Positions 47,415-57,764 are shown, numbered from the stretch's first letter. The stretch: DNA of 64,000 bases from Planctomycetota bacterium (GCA_014584315.1 JACTNA010000019.1:1-64000), one strand, 5' to 3'. Notes: generated by a model from the sequence alone, not told the origin. Numbers and translations are program-made.

Positions 47415-48908
47415 GTGAGAACGTCCCTCAGGTCTGCCCCTCGCCGAACCGTCCGTCGCACGCTTGCCATGGCGACGCTCGCCGGCCTGGCCGCTGCCGC
47501 GCTGTCGGGGTGCTCGCTCGACAACTACCTCGACCCGAGCGTGGTGGGCCGGTGGGAGGCGACGCCGACCGTCGTGCCGATCCTCGAACGCCTCGCCAGC
47601 ATCGAGGACGTCGAGGAAGGATTCGTCGAGTACAGCGACGTCACCGCGGCGGACCTCGTCTCGCAGACCGAGGAGTACCGCGTCGGCCCGGGCGACAGCC
47701 TGGACGTCATCGCCTTTGACCTGGTGCTCGAGAATCAACGCGAGCAGTACCTGCTGCTCGTGGACAACCGCGGGTACATCGACGTGCCCCAACTCGGGGC
47801 GATCTACGTGAATGGTTTGACGGTGCCCGAGGTGCGAACAAGACTCGAAGAGGCCGCGTCTCGCCTCATTCGCAATCCGCTCATCCAAGTGACGGTCGCG
47901 ACGCCGCGTCAACGCTCGTACAGCGTGCTGGGCGCGGTGAACGGACCCGGCCCGTACCTCGTGCCGGACACCGAGCACCGCCTCCTCGACGCGCTCACCG
48001 CGGCCAGCGGGTTCTCGGAAACCACCACCTACATCTACGTCATCCGCCAGGCGCCGCTCACCTCCTCGCCCCAACCCGCGCCGGCCGCGCCGGCTGGGGA
48101 GCAACAGAGAGACGGGAACGGGGCCGGCCTCATCGACCTCATCGACGAACTGACGGGCGACGGCGGCGGCTCTCCGGGCGTGACGAGCGCGGGGCGGGCG
48201 CCCGCCGTGACCGGCGCCCGCAGGGCCGGCCAGCCGGAAGACCCGCCGATCGACCTCGTGGACTCGACGCCCGCGCCCGCTCGGCGTGCCCCGCAGGCGG
48301 CCACCGGCGACGGGACGAGCTGGATGTTCCTGAACGGGCAATGGGTGCAGGTGCGCACGCCCGCGGCGACCGCGAACGGCGCTCCCACCGACGGCAGTGC
48401 TCCGGAGCCGATGGTCACCCAGCGGACAATCCGCGTGCCGGTCAAGCCGCTGATGAACGGCGACGCCAGGTACAACATCATCATCCGGCCGGGCGACGTC
48501 ATCCGGGTTCCCTTCCCCGATCGCGGCGAGATCTACATCGCGGGTCAGGTGCAGCGACCCGGCGTGTACAACCTCCCGTTCTCGGGGCGCATCACACTCA
48601 TCCGCGCGATCGACGCGGCGGGCGGGCTGGCCCCGATCGCGATCCCCGAACGGGTGGAGGTGACGCGGATGGTCGGGCCCGATCGCCAGGCGACGATCCA
48701 GTTGAACTACCGGGCGATCAACGAGGGGACACAGCCGGACATCTTCCTGAAGCCGGACGACCGGATCAACGTCGGCACGAACTTCTGGGCGCTCCCGCTC
48801 GCGGTCGTTCGCAACGGTTTCCGTGCCTCGTACGGCTTCGGGTTCTTCCTCGACCGGAACTTCGGCAACGACGTGTTCGGCCCGCCGCCGGTGCGGCGCC
48901 AGTTCTGA
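47415..48908 (+). CDS. Wza-like polysaccharide export lipoprotein
   Basis: About 497 residues. The GTG at 47415 is chosen since AGGAG lies seven bases before it; GTG 47409 is too close. The signal ends in LSGC, a lipoprotein box. A polysaccharide-export domain follows (YRVGPGDSLDVIAFDL, VPQLGAIYVNGLTVPEVR), then an SLBB-type segment (LLDALTAASGF), a Pro/Gly/Ala-rich linker of about 120 residues, and a second SLBB (RPGDVIRVPFPDRGEIYIAG). It forms the outer-membrane outlet for the polymer. First gene of the operon. Confidence 0.9.
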   Translation: MRTSLRSAPRRTVRRTLAMATLAGLAAAALSGCSLDNYLDPSVVGRWEATPTVVPILERLASIEDVEEGFVEYSDVTAADLVSQTEEYRVGPGDSLDVIAFDLVLENQREQYLLLVDNRGYIDVPQLGAIYVNGLTVPEVRTRLEEAASRLIRNPLIQVTVATPRQRSYSVLGAVNGPGPYLVPDTEHRLLDALTAASGFSETTTYIYVIRQAPLTSSPQPAPAAPAGEQQRDGNGAGLIDLIDELTGDGGGSPGVTSAGRAPAVTGARRAGQPEDPPIDLVDSTPAPARRAPQAATGDGTSWMFLNGQWVQVRTPAATANGAPTDGSAPEPMVTQRTIRVPVKPLMNGDARYNIIIRPGDVIRVPFPDRGEIYIAGQVQRPGVYNLPFSGRITLIRAIDAAGGLAPIAIPERVEVTRMVGPDRQATIQLNYRAINEGTQPDIFLKPDDRINVGTNFWALPLAVVRNGFRASYGFGFFLDRNFGNDVFGPPPVRRQF

Positions 48909-48938
48909 GCCGACCTGAGGTGGACCTCGTCGAGAACC

Positions 48939-48956
48939 ACGCCCGCGCCCGGGCGT
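48939..48956 (+). other. Intergenic hairpin between the Wza-like gene and the exosortase gene
   Basis: A seven-bp perfect stem (ACGCCCG with CGGGCGT) and a four-base loop. There is no T-run, so it is not a classic terminator; it could be a processing or attenuation signal. Confidence 0.35.
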
Positions 48957-48985
48957 AGAACCCGAGCGACCGGCAAGCAGACCCG

Positions 48986-49927
48986 ATGAGCACTGCCTCC
49001 GAGCACATCCCGACCGCCGTCCCCGACGCGATCACGGTCAAGTCCGCGGTCGCCGGCCGGGAGGGGGTGGTCGTGGCGATCCTGCTGGCGATCGCGTTCG
49101 GGGCGCTGTTCCACGCGTGGTTTTCCCGGCAGGCGCTGCTGAGTTGGAACCACCTCGAGGACTGGGGACACGCGTTCGTCGTCCCGCTGATCAGCGGGTA
49201 CATGCTCTGGAAGTCACGATCGGCGATCGCGCGCACCGCGGCGCGGGCGTACCTGCCGGGCCTGCCCGCCCTGCTGACCGGCATGGCGTGCTACGTGTTC
49301 TTCCTCGTCCAGGTGCCGAACCACATGCTCCAGGGGCTGTCGGTCCTGCTCGCCCTCTTCGGGCTGACGCTGTTCGTGCTCGGGCCGGGGCTGATGCGGC
49401 TCGCCTTCCTCCCGATCGCGTTCCTGGCCTTCGGCGTCACGGTCTCCGAGCAGATCATGATCCGGCTGACCTTCCCGCTGCAGGTCATCGCGGCCAAGGG
49501 GAGTTGGGTGCTGCTGAATCTCGTCGGGGCGGTCTTCGGCTTCAAGTCCGACATCGACGGGAACACCCTGACCCTGATCGACTCGTCCGGACGCACGCTC
49601 AGCCCGTTGAACGTCGCCGAGGCGTGCTCGGGGATGCGGATGCTGATCGCGTTCTTCGCGCTGGCGGCCGCAGTCGCCCTGCTGAGCTGCCGGGAGTGGT
49701 GGCAGCGCGTGGCGGTCGTGCTGCTCGCGGGTCCGGTGGCCGTGCTGATGAACGTTGTGCGCGTCGCCGTGCTCGGCATCCTCACGCTCATCGACCCCAA
49801 CCTCGCCTCCGGCGACGCGCACACGCTGATCGGAACGATCCTCCTCGTGCCCTCGCTGTTCCTGTTCCTTGGCATGGTCTGGGCGCTCAACCGCACGGTC
49901 CGCGAGCCTGCGGAGGCCGCGTCATGA
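48986..49927 (+). CDS. Exosortase (Xrt family membrane transpeptidase)
   Basis: About 313 residues with about eight membrane helices. The catalytic triad is readable: Cys214 in AEACSGMRM, Arg259 in [10 protein letters not shown] and His279 in GDAHTLIG. The enzyme recognises PEP/PAP-CTERM tails, cleaves them and transfers the protein to an envelope anchor or outward. The EpsI gene overlaps its stop codon, as in known exosortase/EpsI pairs. Family number cannot be named with confidence. It has no clear ribosome-binding site before ATG 48986. Confidence 0.92.
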   Translation: MSTASEHIPTAVPDAITVKSAVAGREGVVVAILLAIAFGALFHAWFSRQALLSWNHLEDWGHAFVVPLISGYMLWKSRSAIARTAARAYLPGLPALLTGMACYVFFLVQVPNHMLQGLSVLLALFGLTLFVLGPGLMRLAFLPIAFLAFGVTVSEQIMIRLTFPLQVIAAKGSWVLLNLVGAVFGFKSDIDGNTLTLIDSSGRTLSPLNVAEACSGMRMLIAFFALAAAVALLSCREWWQRVAVVLLAGPVAVLMNVVRVAVLGILTLIDPNLASGDAHTLIGTILLVPSLFLFLGMVWALNRTVREPAEAAS

Positions 49928-50805
49928 CCGCCCGTGACCGCGCAGGGCGGGCCGGAACCCGCACGGGCGTCGCGCTCGCTGCCCTGCTGGCGGCGGCGCT
50001 GCTCGGGGCCGGGGCGGCGTCGCTCCACGCGATGGTCTCCGGGCTTGGCCTCCACCTGCGCAAACTGCCGATCCATCCCGCGGACGGGCGAACGCTCGGA
50101 TCGCTCCCCCTGGAGACCGCGTCGTGGGTTCGCATCGCGGCGGACCGTGTGGAATCCGTCGAGGTGGAGGGCACGCTCGGCACCGACAACTACCTGACGA
50201 GGCTGTACGCCGAACGCTCGCCCGCCGACCCGCGCAAGCGGATCGAGGTCGAACTGCACGCGGCGTACTACACCGGGATGATCGACACCGTGCCGCACGT
50301 GCCGGAGCGGTGCTTCGTCGGCGGCGGCCTGCAGATGGCGCGCGGCGCCCGGACGATCGCCCTGCCGCTCGACGTGTCCAGGTGGTCGCCCGACCCGGAC
50401 GTTCCCGAGGAACTCGGCCCGATCTACCGGGTTCGAGCGTCCGACGGACGCCGCGTCAGGCTGCCGCGCAACGCCGAGTCGCTCGAGATGCGCGTGAGCG
50501 AGTACACGCTCCCCGGGGAGCGGCGCCTGTTCGCGGGGTACTTCTTCGTCGCCAACGGCGGGTGGGTGTCGAGCGCGGAAGGCGTCCGGCTGCTGGCGTT
50601 CAATCTCCGCGACGATTACGCGTACTACCTGAAGGTGCAGGTGAACTCGGCGACGGTCGAATCCGCGGAGGAACTCGCGCAGGTCGCGGGGAGCCTGCTG
50701 GGCGAGTTGCTCGGCGACCTGATGTTGTGCGTGCCGGACTGGGTCGCGGTCCAGACCGGAGAGTACCCCCCCGACAATCCGAGGCGCGCGCGCCCGGGGG
50801 CATGA
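49924..50805 (+). CDS. Exosortase-associated EpsI family protein
   Basis: About 293 residues; ATG overlaps the exosortase stop (ATGA). One N-terminal membrane helix ([18 protein letters not shown]) is followed by an exported domain with [13 protein letters not shown] (His125, Cys130), the EpsI signature, and YFFVANGGW. EpsI proteins are thought to help exosortase function or polymer synthesis; the mechanism is unsettled. The Cys/His pair could be redox-active or catalytic. Confidence 0.88.
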   Translation: MTARDRAGRAGTRTGVALAALLAAALLGAGAASLHAMVSGLGLHLRKLPIHPADGRTLGSLPLETASWVRIAADRVESVEVEGTLGTDNYLTRLYAERSPADPRKRIEVELHAAYYTGMIDTVPHVPERCFVGGGLQMARGARTIALPLDVSRWSPDPDVPEELGPIYRVRASDGRRVRLPRNAESLEMRVSEYTLPGERRLFAGYFFVANGGWVSSAEGVRLLAFNLRDDYAYYLKVQVNSATVESAEELAQVAGSLLGELLGDLMLCVPDWVAVQTGEYPPDNPRRARPGA

Positions 50806-50854
50806 GCAAGGATCGATGGGGCAGCGGGAGTCCCGCGTGCCGACGAGGTGGACC

Positions 50855-53800
50855 ATGGCAGGCCGTGTCAACGTCAAGTTCGTCGTGATTCTCTCGGTGA
50901 TCCTGGTGGCGGTCGCCGCGGGCGTCGGCACGCTCGCCGCGCTCGTCATCTTCAAGTCGGGCGACGACCTGGCTCGTCTGGGCGACGCGAAGATGGCCGA
51001 GGGCGATTACGCGGCGGCGGAGAACTTCTACAGCCGGGCGGTCAACCACGATCCGTACAACGCGGAGTGGCTCCGCAAGTGGCGCTCCGCCCTCGAACAA
51101 TGGGTGCCCGCGACGCAACGCGAGTTCGAGAACGAATACCACGTGAACTACAGGATGCTGCACCGGCAGCTCGCCCTCTCGGACCTCGATGACACGGAGG
51201 CGCAGCGCGACTACCTCGAACTGCTGTACAGGCAACTGATGTTCGGGCGGTACAACCGCCAGGGATACGAGACGCTCGCCGCCGAGGCCGAGACATTCAT
51301 CAAGTACCACCAGTCGCGCCGTCCGGACGACCTCTCGTGGCAGTGGCTCCGTCGATACCGCGCAATCCCGGTCGTTCGCCGGATGGCCGCCGGCGGCCTG
51401 CCGCCCGACGATCAGGTGCAGACCGCACGGATCGACCTCGACGCCGCGATCGCGTCCGACCCCGACGATTACGACTCGGCGGAGGGCCTCGTCATCCTCG
51501 CCCTCGAGGACGCGAGGCGCAGCCGTGACGGCGGGCGACCCGACCTGGCGGTCCAGCACGAGGCGGCCGCCCTCGCCGTCCTCGACGAGTTCCTCGAGCA
51601 CGCCGGCGCCGGATCGATGGCCCGGCTGAGCGGGCTTGCGCTCCGGACGCAGGTCCGAATCGCCGCGGATCGGCACGCCCGTGCCCCGGGGAGGAACGCC
51701 CAGGGCGTTGCTCCCGAGCACGTCGCGGAGGCGGAGGCGACGTTCGAGGAAGCCGATCGCGTCGACCCCTCGACCCTGGACACGTGGACGCTCGATCGCC
51801 TGCGTCGGCTCGAACTCGCGGTGACGCCCGCCACACGCGGCGCACGAACGCTGAGCCTCGTGAACGCCGCCCTCGCCTCACGCCCGAAGGACGCGAGCCT
51901 GCTCTCGCTCAAGGCGGAGTTGCTCGGGGGCCAGGAGGCGCTGGAGGAGGCGATCGAGACGTACGCCCAGATCCTGGACCAGCCGAACAAGCCCGTCTCC
52001 TTCGACGGGTATGTGCTGATGGCGCGCAAGATCGACGCGGTGCACGCGCAGGCCAACCTTTGCCTCCGGGGAGCGGACACCGCCGCGGACGCGGCCGGGC
52101 GAGAGGCATGGATGGCGCGCGCGAGGGACCGCCGTTCGGCGTTCGCGATGCAGGTTCCCGACGACACCCCACTGCTGATGATGATCGACGGGAAGATGCG
52201 GATCATCGAGCGAGACTTCGTCGGAGCGCAGGCGGTGCTGCAGCGCTACAACGACGCGACCGGCTCGGGCGACCCGGAGGGGCTGTGGCTCGCCGCGGTG
52301 GCTGCGCGCGAGCTGAACCAACCCGGCGTCGTGAAGCAGCGGCTCGAAAGGCTGCTCGAACTGGCGCCCGATGCGCCCAACGCGCTGCTGCTGCTGGCGG
52401 ACGTCGAGGCCGACCTGCGGAACTACGAGCGGGCGCTCGAACTGTACAGGCGCTATCTCGCGCAGACGCCCGAGAACGCGGCCGTCGCCGAGCGGATCAC
52501 CGCGATCGAGAAGCAGATCGGGATCGTGGGAACGGACGATCCCGTCGAGGCCGCCCTCATCCAGGCGGTCCGGCTCTACGAGGGCAGCGCCACGGAGCCG
52601 GCGGACCCGGCCGCCGCGTTGGGCGTGTTGAGCGCGGCCGTGGACCGGCACGGCCCGCACCCGAGGCTCAGCATCGAACTCGCTCGCCTGCGCGTGGAAA
52701 CGGGCGACCTCGCCGGCGCGCGCGCCGCGGTCGAGGCCTCGCTCCGCGACTCGCCCGAGGACGAGCCGCTCCGGCGCCTCGCCGAAGCGTTGACGGCGGA
52801 CAATCCGGTCGACGTGTTCGCGTCGTTGATCGAGCAATCCGACCGCCCCGAGGAGCGCAAGCGGATCGCCCGATACCAACTGTACATGTCGCACGGAGAA
52901 ACCGAGAAGGCGGAGGCGGAGATCCTCCGTGCCGCCGCCATCGCGCCGGAGGACCCGGTCGTGGTCGACGTGCTCTTCATGCGTGCGGTCTCGGCGAACA
53001 ACACCGGCGAGGCCAGGCGGCTCGCTGAAATCGCCACACGCATCAACGCGGATCGAGTGGACGGGCTGACGTTCCGGGCAAGACTCGAGGCCGTGGAGGG
53101 ACGTGGGGACGCGGCGGTCGCGACCCTGACCGAGGCCACCCGGCGCGACCCGATGAACGCGGGCGTGTGGCGCCTTCTGGCCAGACAGCAACTCGCGCTG
53201 GGGCGGGGCCAGGCAGCGCTCGCGGCGTACACCCGTGCCCTGGAGATCCGACCGAACGATGTCCCGGTCATCCTCGAACACCTGCGCGTGCTGGTCCAGA
53301 TGGAACGCCTGAACGAGGCGCTCGACGCCGCCCGCCGAGTCGAGGCCTACGCGCGGGGGAATGAGGAGTTCGTGGAGATCCTGCTCGACCTCGAGGCCGC
53401 GGTTGGGAACCGATCCGTCGCCATGGAGCGGCGCGAGCGCGTGTTCCGGCAACGCCCGGAGGACCGTCGGAACCGGCAGGCGCTGGCGGGTCTGTACATC
53501 GACGCGGGGCGTTGGGAGGAGGCCAAGACGCTGCTGGACGGGCTGCGCGCCGACGGAGACGACCGTTCGCTGGTCTCGCTCGTAGCGCGCTGGCACGCCG
53601 ATCAGGGCAACGTCGAAGCGGCTCGCCGGGCGTTCGTGGACTTCATCGTCGGGCTGCCCCCCGAGGATCGGCTGGAGGGGTATCTGGCCCTGGGGCAGTT
53701 CATGATGCAGCGCGGACAAACGGAGACCGCCCTGCGGGCGTTCGAACAAGCGAGGGAGCACCAGTCGCCGGGCGAATTGGAGGCCGACAAGGCGTTGGCG

Positions 53801-55402
53801 AACTCGCTCCTGCTGACCGGACGCGCGGACGCCGCGGCGGACGTGTACAAGCGGGTGGTCGACGGCGGAGCGGACACGGACGGGACGTACCGCAAGCGGC
53901 TCGCCGAGTCGCTGACCCGCGCACGCCGGTACGAGGAGGCCGAGGTCGCGATCGCTTCGATCCCCGACGCTGAATCGGACTACCAGGTGGTGCTGCTCCG
54001 CTCGGAGGTCCTGCTCGGGCGTGACCAGGCGTCGCAGGCTCGGCAGCTGCTCGAGCGCGCGGTGTCGCGCTGGCCTGATGAGCCGATGATCTACCTGAAG
54101 CGTGCGCAGGCGCTGGCCCTGGAGCCGGCGCTGCGTCGCGACGCGCTGGCGGACCTGGACCGCGCATTGCAGTTGCGCCCCGACTTCTGGCAGGCGATGC
54201 GCGTGCGAGCGCAACTGCTGATGCAGCTGGACCGGGTCGACGACGCGCTGCGCGACCTGCGCGAGTCCATCCGTGTGAACCCCGCGCTCGACGAGCTGCG
54301 GTCCGCGCTCATCGCGGAACTCCTCCGGCTGAAAAGGGTCGACGAGGCGATGGGCGTCGCCGAAGAGGCGTTCCGCGCCCGCCCGAACGACCTGCCGCTG
54401 CGGGTGGGGGCGGCGGAGCAGTTCGTCCGGGCCGGGGCCATGCCACAGGCGGCGCAGATCTATCGCGCCGCGCTGGCGCGTTCGGGGGAAACGGTCATTG
54501 CGCAGCGCTTGCTCGAAGTCCTGCTGGCGCAGCAGCCCCCCTCGCTCTCCGAGGCGGAGCAGGTTCTCGCCGAGCACCGGGCGCTGGTGGAAGGCGATCC
54601 CGGGCTGCTGCTCGCGCGGGCGCGGGTGTACGCGGAACGCGGGCAGTTGACGGGCGCCAGGCGCGACGCGCTGCGGTCGCTGACGCTGCTCGAACGCCAG
54701 CCCGATCTGATGGTCACCTGGTACAGCAACGTGCGCAACATCTTCAAGAGCGACTCGGACCTCCTGGCGTTCCTCGACGAAGTGGCCCGACAGCCCGGAT
54801 TGCTCGACTGGGCAACGCTCTTCCGCGCCCGTGCCGTGCTGGGCGAGCCGAGACAGACGCCCGAGGGCCTGCGGCTTCTCGACGCCCTGCTCGCCCGCAA
54901 TCCGGAGACCCCGCTGAAGTTCGCCGCACTCCGCGCCAAGGCGGGCGTGATGTACGACGCCGGCCGGTACGAGGAAGCGCTGGCGGCGTGGAACCAGGCG
55001 CTCGAAATGGACCCCGGCAACTGGCAACTGAAGAACAACATCGCCTTCACGCTCGCCAAGCACCTGAACCGGGCCGCCGAGGCTCTGCCGTTCGCGCAGG
55101 AAGCGGTCCGGACCGCGGACGGCAACCCCGACGTCATGGACACGCTCGGACTGACGCTGCTCGCGCTCGGTCGAGCCGAGGACGCGGCCCGGGTTCTGGA
55201 GCAGGCCCGGGAGTACGCCCGCGGCACGCCGGCCATGGCCGCGGTCTCGATCCACCTGGCGACCGCGAAACTCGACCTCGGGGACAAGGCCGGAGCGAGG
55301 GAGTTGGTCCGCGAACTCCAAGCCGCTCTGGAGCAGGGGCTCAGCCTGAACGATCAATACACCCGAGAGTTGCAGGATCTCGTCGAGTGGGTCAAGGAGT
55401 AG
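50855..55402 (+). CDS. Giant membrane-anchored TPR protein of the exopolysaccharide system (PrsT-like)
   Basis: About 1515 residues; ATG 50855 is chosen since GAGGTGG is five bases upstream. One N-terminal membrane helix (VVILSVILVAVAAGVGTLAA) is followed by TPR-type helical repeats over nearly the whole length (examples AEGDYAAAENFYSRAVNHDP, LGRGQAALAAYTRALEIRP, AGRYEEALAAWNQALEMDP). Proteins of this size and plan accompany exosortase loci in other bacteria (PrsT) and probably scaffold polymer synthases. It is the largest gene in the window and lacks any visible enzyme domain. Confidence 0.85.
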   Translation: MAGRVNVKFVVILSVILVAVAAGVGTLAALVIFKSGDDLARLGDAKMAEGDYAAAENFYSRAVNHDPYNAEWLRKWRSALEQWVPATQREFENEYHVNYRMLHRQLALSDLDDTEAQRDYLELLYRQLMFGRYNRQGYETLAAEAETFIKYHQSRRPDDLSWQWLRRYRAIPVVRRMAAGGLPPDDQVQTARIDLDAAIASDPDDYDSAEGLVILALEDARRSRDGGRPDLAVQHEAAALAVLDEFLEHAGAGSMARLSGLALRTQVRIAADRHARAPGRNAQGVAPEHVAEAEATFEEADRVDPSTLDTWTLDRLRRLELAVTPATRGARTLSLVNAALASRPKDASLLSLKAELLGGQEALEEAIETYAQILDQPNKPVSFDGYVLMARKIDAVHAQANLCLRGADTAADAAGREAWMARARDRRSAFAMQVPDDTPLLMMIDGKMRIIERDFVGAQAVLQRYNDATGSGDPEGLWLAAVAARELNQPGVVKQRLERLLELAPDAPNALLLLADVEADLRNYERALELYRRYLAQTPENAAVAERITAIEKQIGIVGTDDPVEAALIQAVRLYEGSATEPADPAAALGVLSAAVDRHGPHPRLSIELARLRVETGDLAGARAAVEASLRDSPEDEPLRRLAEALTADNPVDVFASLIEQSDRPEERKRIARYQLYMSHGETEKAEAEILRAAAIAPEDPVVVDVLFMRAVSANNTGEARRLAEIATRINADRVDGLTFRARLEAVEGRGDAAVATLTEATRRDPMNAGVWRLLARQQLALGRGQAALAAYTRALEIRPNDVPVILEHLRVLVQMERLNEALDAARRVEAYARGNEEFVEILLDLEAAVGNRSVAMERRERVFRQRPEDRRNRQALAGLYIDAGRWEEAKTLLDGLRADGDDRSLVSLVARWHADQGNVEAARRAFVDFIVGLPPEDRLEGYLALGQFMMQRGQTETALRAFEQAREHQSPGELEADKALANSLLLTGRADAAADVYKRVVDGGADTDGTYRKRLAESLTRARRYEEAEVAIASIPDAESDYQVVLLRSEVLLGRDQASQARQLLERAVSRWPDEPMIYLKRAQALALEPALRRDALADLDRALQLRPDFWQAMRVRAQLLMQLDRVDDALRDLRESIRVNPALDELRSALIAELLRLKRVDEAMGVAEEAFRARPNDLPLRVGAAEQFVRAGAMPQAAQIYRAALARSGETVIAQRLLEVLLAQQPPSLSEAEQVLAEHRALVEGDPGLLLARARVYAERGQLTGARRDALRSLTLLERQPDLMVTWYSNVRNIFKSDSDLLAFLDEVARQPGLLDWATLFRARAVLGEPRQTPEGLRLLDALLARNPETPLKFAALRAKAGVMYDAGRYEEALAAWNQALEMDPGNWQLKNNIAFTLAKHLNRAAEALPFAQEAVRTADGNPDVMDTLGLTLLALGRAEDAARVLEQAREYARGTPAMAAVSIHLATAKLDLGDKAGARELVRELQAALEQGLSLNDQYTRELQDLVEWVKE

Positions 55403-55455
55403 TGTTCTCGGACCGATGAACCCTGGAGCAAGGCCTGCCGTAGGACCAGAATCGC

Positions 55456-55471
55456 CCCGGGGCACCCCGGG
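55456..55471 (+). other. Strong hairpin just upstream of the Wzz/kinase ribosome-binding site
   Basis: CCCGGGG and CCCCGGG pair with a two-base spacer (loop of four after opening one pair). It abuts an AAGGTG ribosome-binding site (55474-55479), so it could dampen translation of the downstream gene relative to the TPR gene. Confidence 0.35.
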
Positions 55472-55486
55472 CCAAGGTGAGACACC

Positions 55487-57700
55487 ATGACCAGCGCAAC
55501 CCCAACACGCCCCGCAGGACCGTTCGCCTCTCCGGCCCCCGGAGGCGCGCCAGGAGCCAGCCCGCTCGCGGGCGCGACGGCGATCGACCCGATCAAGCTG
55601 CTCAAGAAGTACGCATGGCTGCTCGCGGGCTCGCTGGTCGCGGGCGCAGTGATCGGCGTGGGGGCGTTCTTCCTGCTCCGCATCACGTATCCCATCTTCC
55701 GCCCCGCGGCCCTCTTCGAGGCGCTGCCCGTGCAGGACAGCCTGGTCAACCCGATCGGCGCGACCACGACCCGCGAAGAGGAGATGGAACGCTTCATGCT
55801 CACGCAGGCCGCGTACATGAAGTCGGAATCCGTGATGCACTCGGTCGTGAACGACCCGCGGCTTCGCGCCCAGGCGCCCAAGTGGTCGGCGAAATTCGAG
55901 TCGGGCGGACGGTTCCAGCCGTCGGAGGCCGCGGACTGGCTCATCGACAAGACGCGCGCCCGCGCGCTGCCGGGCACCTACATCATCGAGTTGTCGATCG
56001 GCTGGAAGGACCCGAAGGACGCCCACGCCCTCGTCGGCCTGGTGCGAGAGACCTACCTGCGCGTGCTGAACGAGCAGCGGAACCTGATCAACGTGCCGCA
56101 GCGCGAGGCCATCGAGCGCAGCATCCGCGAGATGGACAAGAGGATCAAGGACCTGCAGGACACTCGAGACCTTCGGCTCCGCTCGGAGCAGATCGACTCG
56201 CTCGACGAGCGAACGAACGAGGCCATGCAGGGCCTCTTCAACGTGCTGGGGCAGTTGACCGGCGTCCGCATGAACATCCAGGCCGTCGAGGTCCAGATCA
56301 AGGGGTACCAGGACATCCTGAACGCCCCCGGCGGGATCACGTACGCCGACGATATCCGCGAGGCCGTCGAGAACGATCCCTTGATCCGTGGGATCATCCA
56401 GCAGATCACGACGCTGAAGACGAGCCAGGCCGGCATGCTCCAGCGGGGCATCACGCCCGAGCACCGCACCTATCAGGCGACGCAGTCGATGATCGATTCG
56501 TGGGAGCAGACGCTGCAGACCGAGCGCGAGAAGCTGCTCCGCCAGCGGTTCGACGCCATCGTCGAGTCGCTGATGAAGGGGATCTCGCAGTTGAGGGCGC
56601 AGGAAGCGGACCTTCTCGCGCAGCGTGAGGTCTACAGCAAGCGGCTGAACGACCTGACCCGCCTGAAGGTGGAACTGACGAACATCGAGCAGCAGATCAC
56701 GGAGTTCATCACCGCCCGCGGCGGGCTGCAGGCGTCCCTCGAGGAACTGCGCCAGATGGACCCGCTCGCCAGCGCGGCGCGGATCAAGGTCGTGCAGGTC
56801 GAGCGAATCCCCGACAAGCCCGCCTTCCCGAACATCTTCATCATGATCCCCGGCGGCATGTTCCTGCTGCTCGGCCTGACCGGCGGAACGGTCTTCCTGC
56901 GCGAGATGCTCGACCAGCGCGTCAAGGGGCCGTCCGACGTCACCATCATCCCCAGGACGACCCTGCTCGGCATCCTGCCCGATGCGTCGGAAGACCCCGA
57001 CCAGCCCAAGTCGATCGCGACGGTCTTCCGCGACCATCCGCGCAGCGTGACCGCGGAGAGCGTCCGTCAGTTGCGCGCCCCGCTCGCCAAGCAACTGAAG
57101 CAGAAGGGCCACCGGACCGTCATGGTCATGGCCGGCATGCCCGGTTCGGGCGCGACCGCCATCGCGACCAACCTCGGTCTGGCGTTCTCGGCCTCGGGCC
57201 AGCGCGTGCTCGTGATCGACGCCAACTTCCGGCGTCCGGGCGTGCACCGCGCCCTCGGGCTGCAGGAGGCGCCCGGACTGGCCGACGTGCTCTCGGGCAG
57301 CGGCACTCTGGCTGACTCCGTGCAGGCCGTGTCCGAGTCGCTGCACGTGCTGACCGCCGGGTCGCCGGCCAAACGTGCCTTCGAGGCGCTCTCGACCGAC
57401 GCCATGTCGGGCGTCTTCGACGCGGCCCGACAGCAGGGGTACGACCTCGTGCTCATCGACGTGCCGCCGGCCATCGTGTCGAGCGACGGCATGGCGATCG
57501 CCAACCGCTGCGACGCCACGCTGCTCGTTGTGCGGGCGCTCAACGAGAAGCGGGGCATGGTCGCTCGCCTGCGGAACCAGCTCTCCGAGACCAAGAGCGA
57601 GTTCCTCGGCGTCGTCATCAACGGGGTCCGCTCGGCGGCGGGCGGCTACATGCGGAAGAACATCAAGGCAACGCACGAATACCAGAACACCGCGGCCTGA
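55487..57700 (+). CDS. Wzz-type chain-length protein fused to a degenerate BY-kinase-like domain
   Basis: About 737 residues. Two membrane helices (about 45-65 and 450-470) bound a periplasmic domain with coiled coils. A cytoplasmic MinD/BY-kinase-like domain follows: Walker A' LVIDANFRRPG and Walker B LVLIDVPP are present, but Walker A reads AGMPGSGATA at residues 549-558, with Ala556 where the ATP-binding Lys is expected. The C-terminal tail has only one Tyr and no cluster, so autophosphorylation is unlikely. The Wzz part should set polymer length. This may be a structural pseudo-kinase. Confidence 0.85.
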   Translation: MTSATPTRPAGPFASPAPGGAPGASPLAGATAIDPIKLLKKYAWLLAGSLVAGAVIGVGAFFLLRITYPIFRPAALFEALPVQDSLVNPIGATTTREEEMERFMLTQAAYMKSESVMHSVVNDPRLRAQAPKWSAKFESGGRFQPSEAADWLIDKTRARALPGTYIIELSIGWKDPKDAHALVGLVRETYLRVLNEQRNLINVPQREAIERSIREMDKRIKDLQDTRDLRLRSEQIDSLDERTNEAMQGLFNVLGQLTGVRMNIQAVEVQIKGYQDILNAPGGITYADDIREAVENDPLIRGIIQQITTLKTSQAGMLQRGITPEHRTYQATQSMIDSWEQTLQTEREKLLRQRFDAIVESLMKGISQLRAQEADLLAQREVYSKRLNDLTRLKVELTNIEQQITEFITARGGLQASLEELRQMDPLASAARIKVVQVERIPDKPAFPNIFIMIPGGMFLLLGLTGGTVFLREMLDQRVKGPSDVTIIPRTTLLGILPDASEDPDQPKSIATVFRDHPRSVTAESVRQLRAPLAKQLKQKGHRTVMVMAGMPGSGATAIATNLGLAFSASGQRVLVIDANFRRPGVHRALGLQEAPGLADVLSGSGTLADSVQAVSESLHVLTAGSPAKRAFEALSTDAMSGVFDAARQQGYDLVLIDVPPAIVSSDGMAIANRCDATLLVVRALNEKRGMVARLRNQLSETKSEFLGVVINGVRSAAGGYMRKNIKATHEYQNTAA

Positions 57701-57764
57701 CGCAGCGCGGCGCCGCCCCGGCCCGGCCGGCGCTACCCTCCGCTCCCGGACCGGGTGTACGCCG

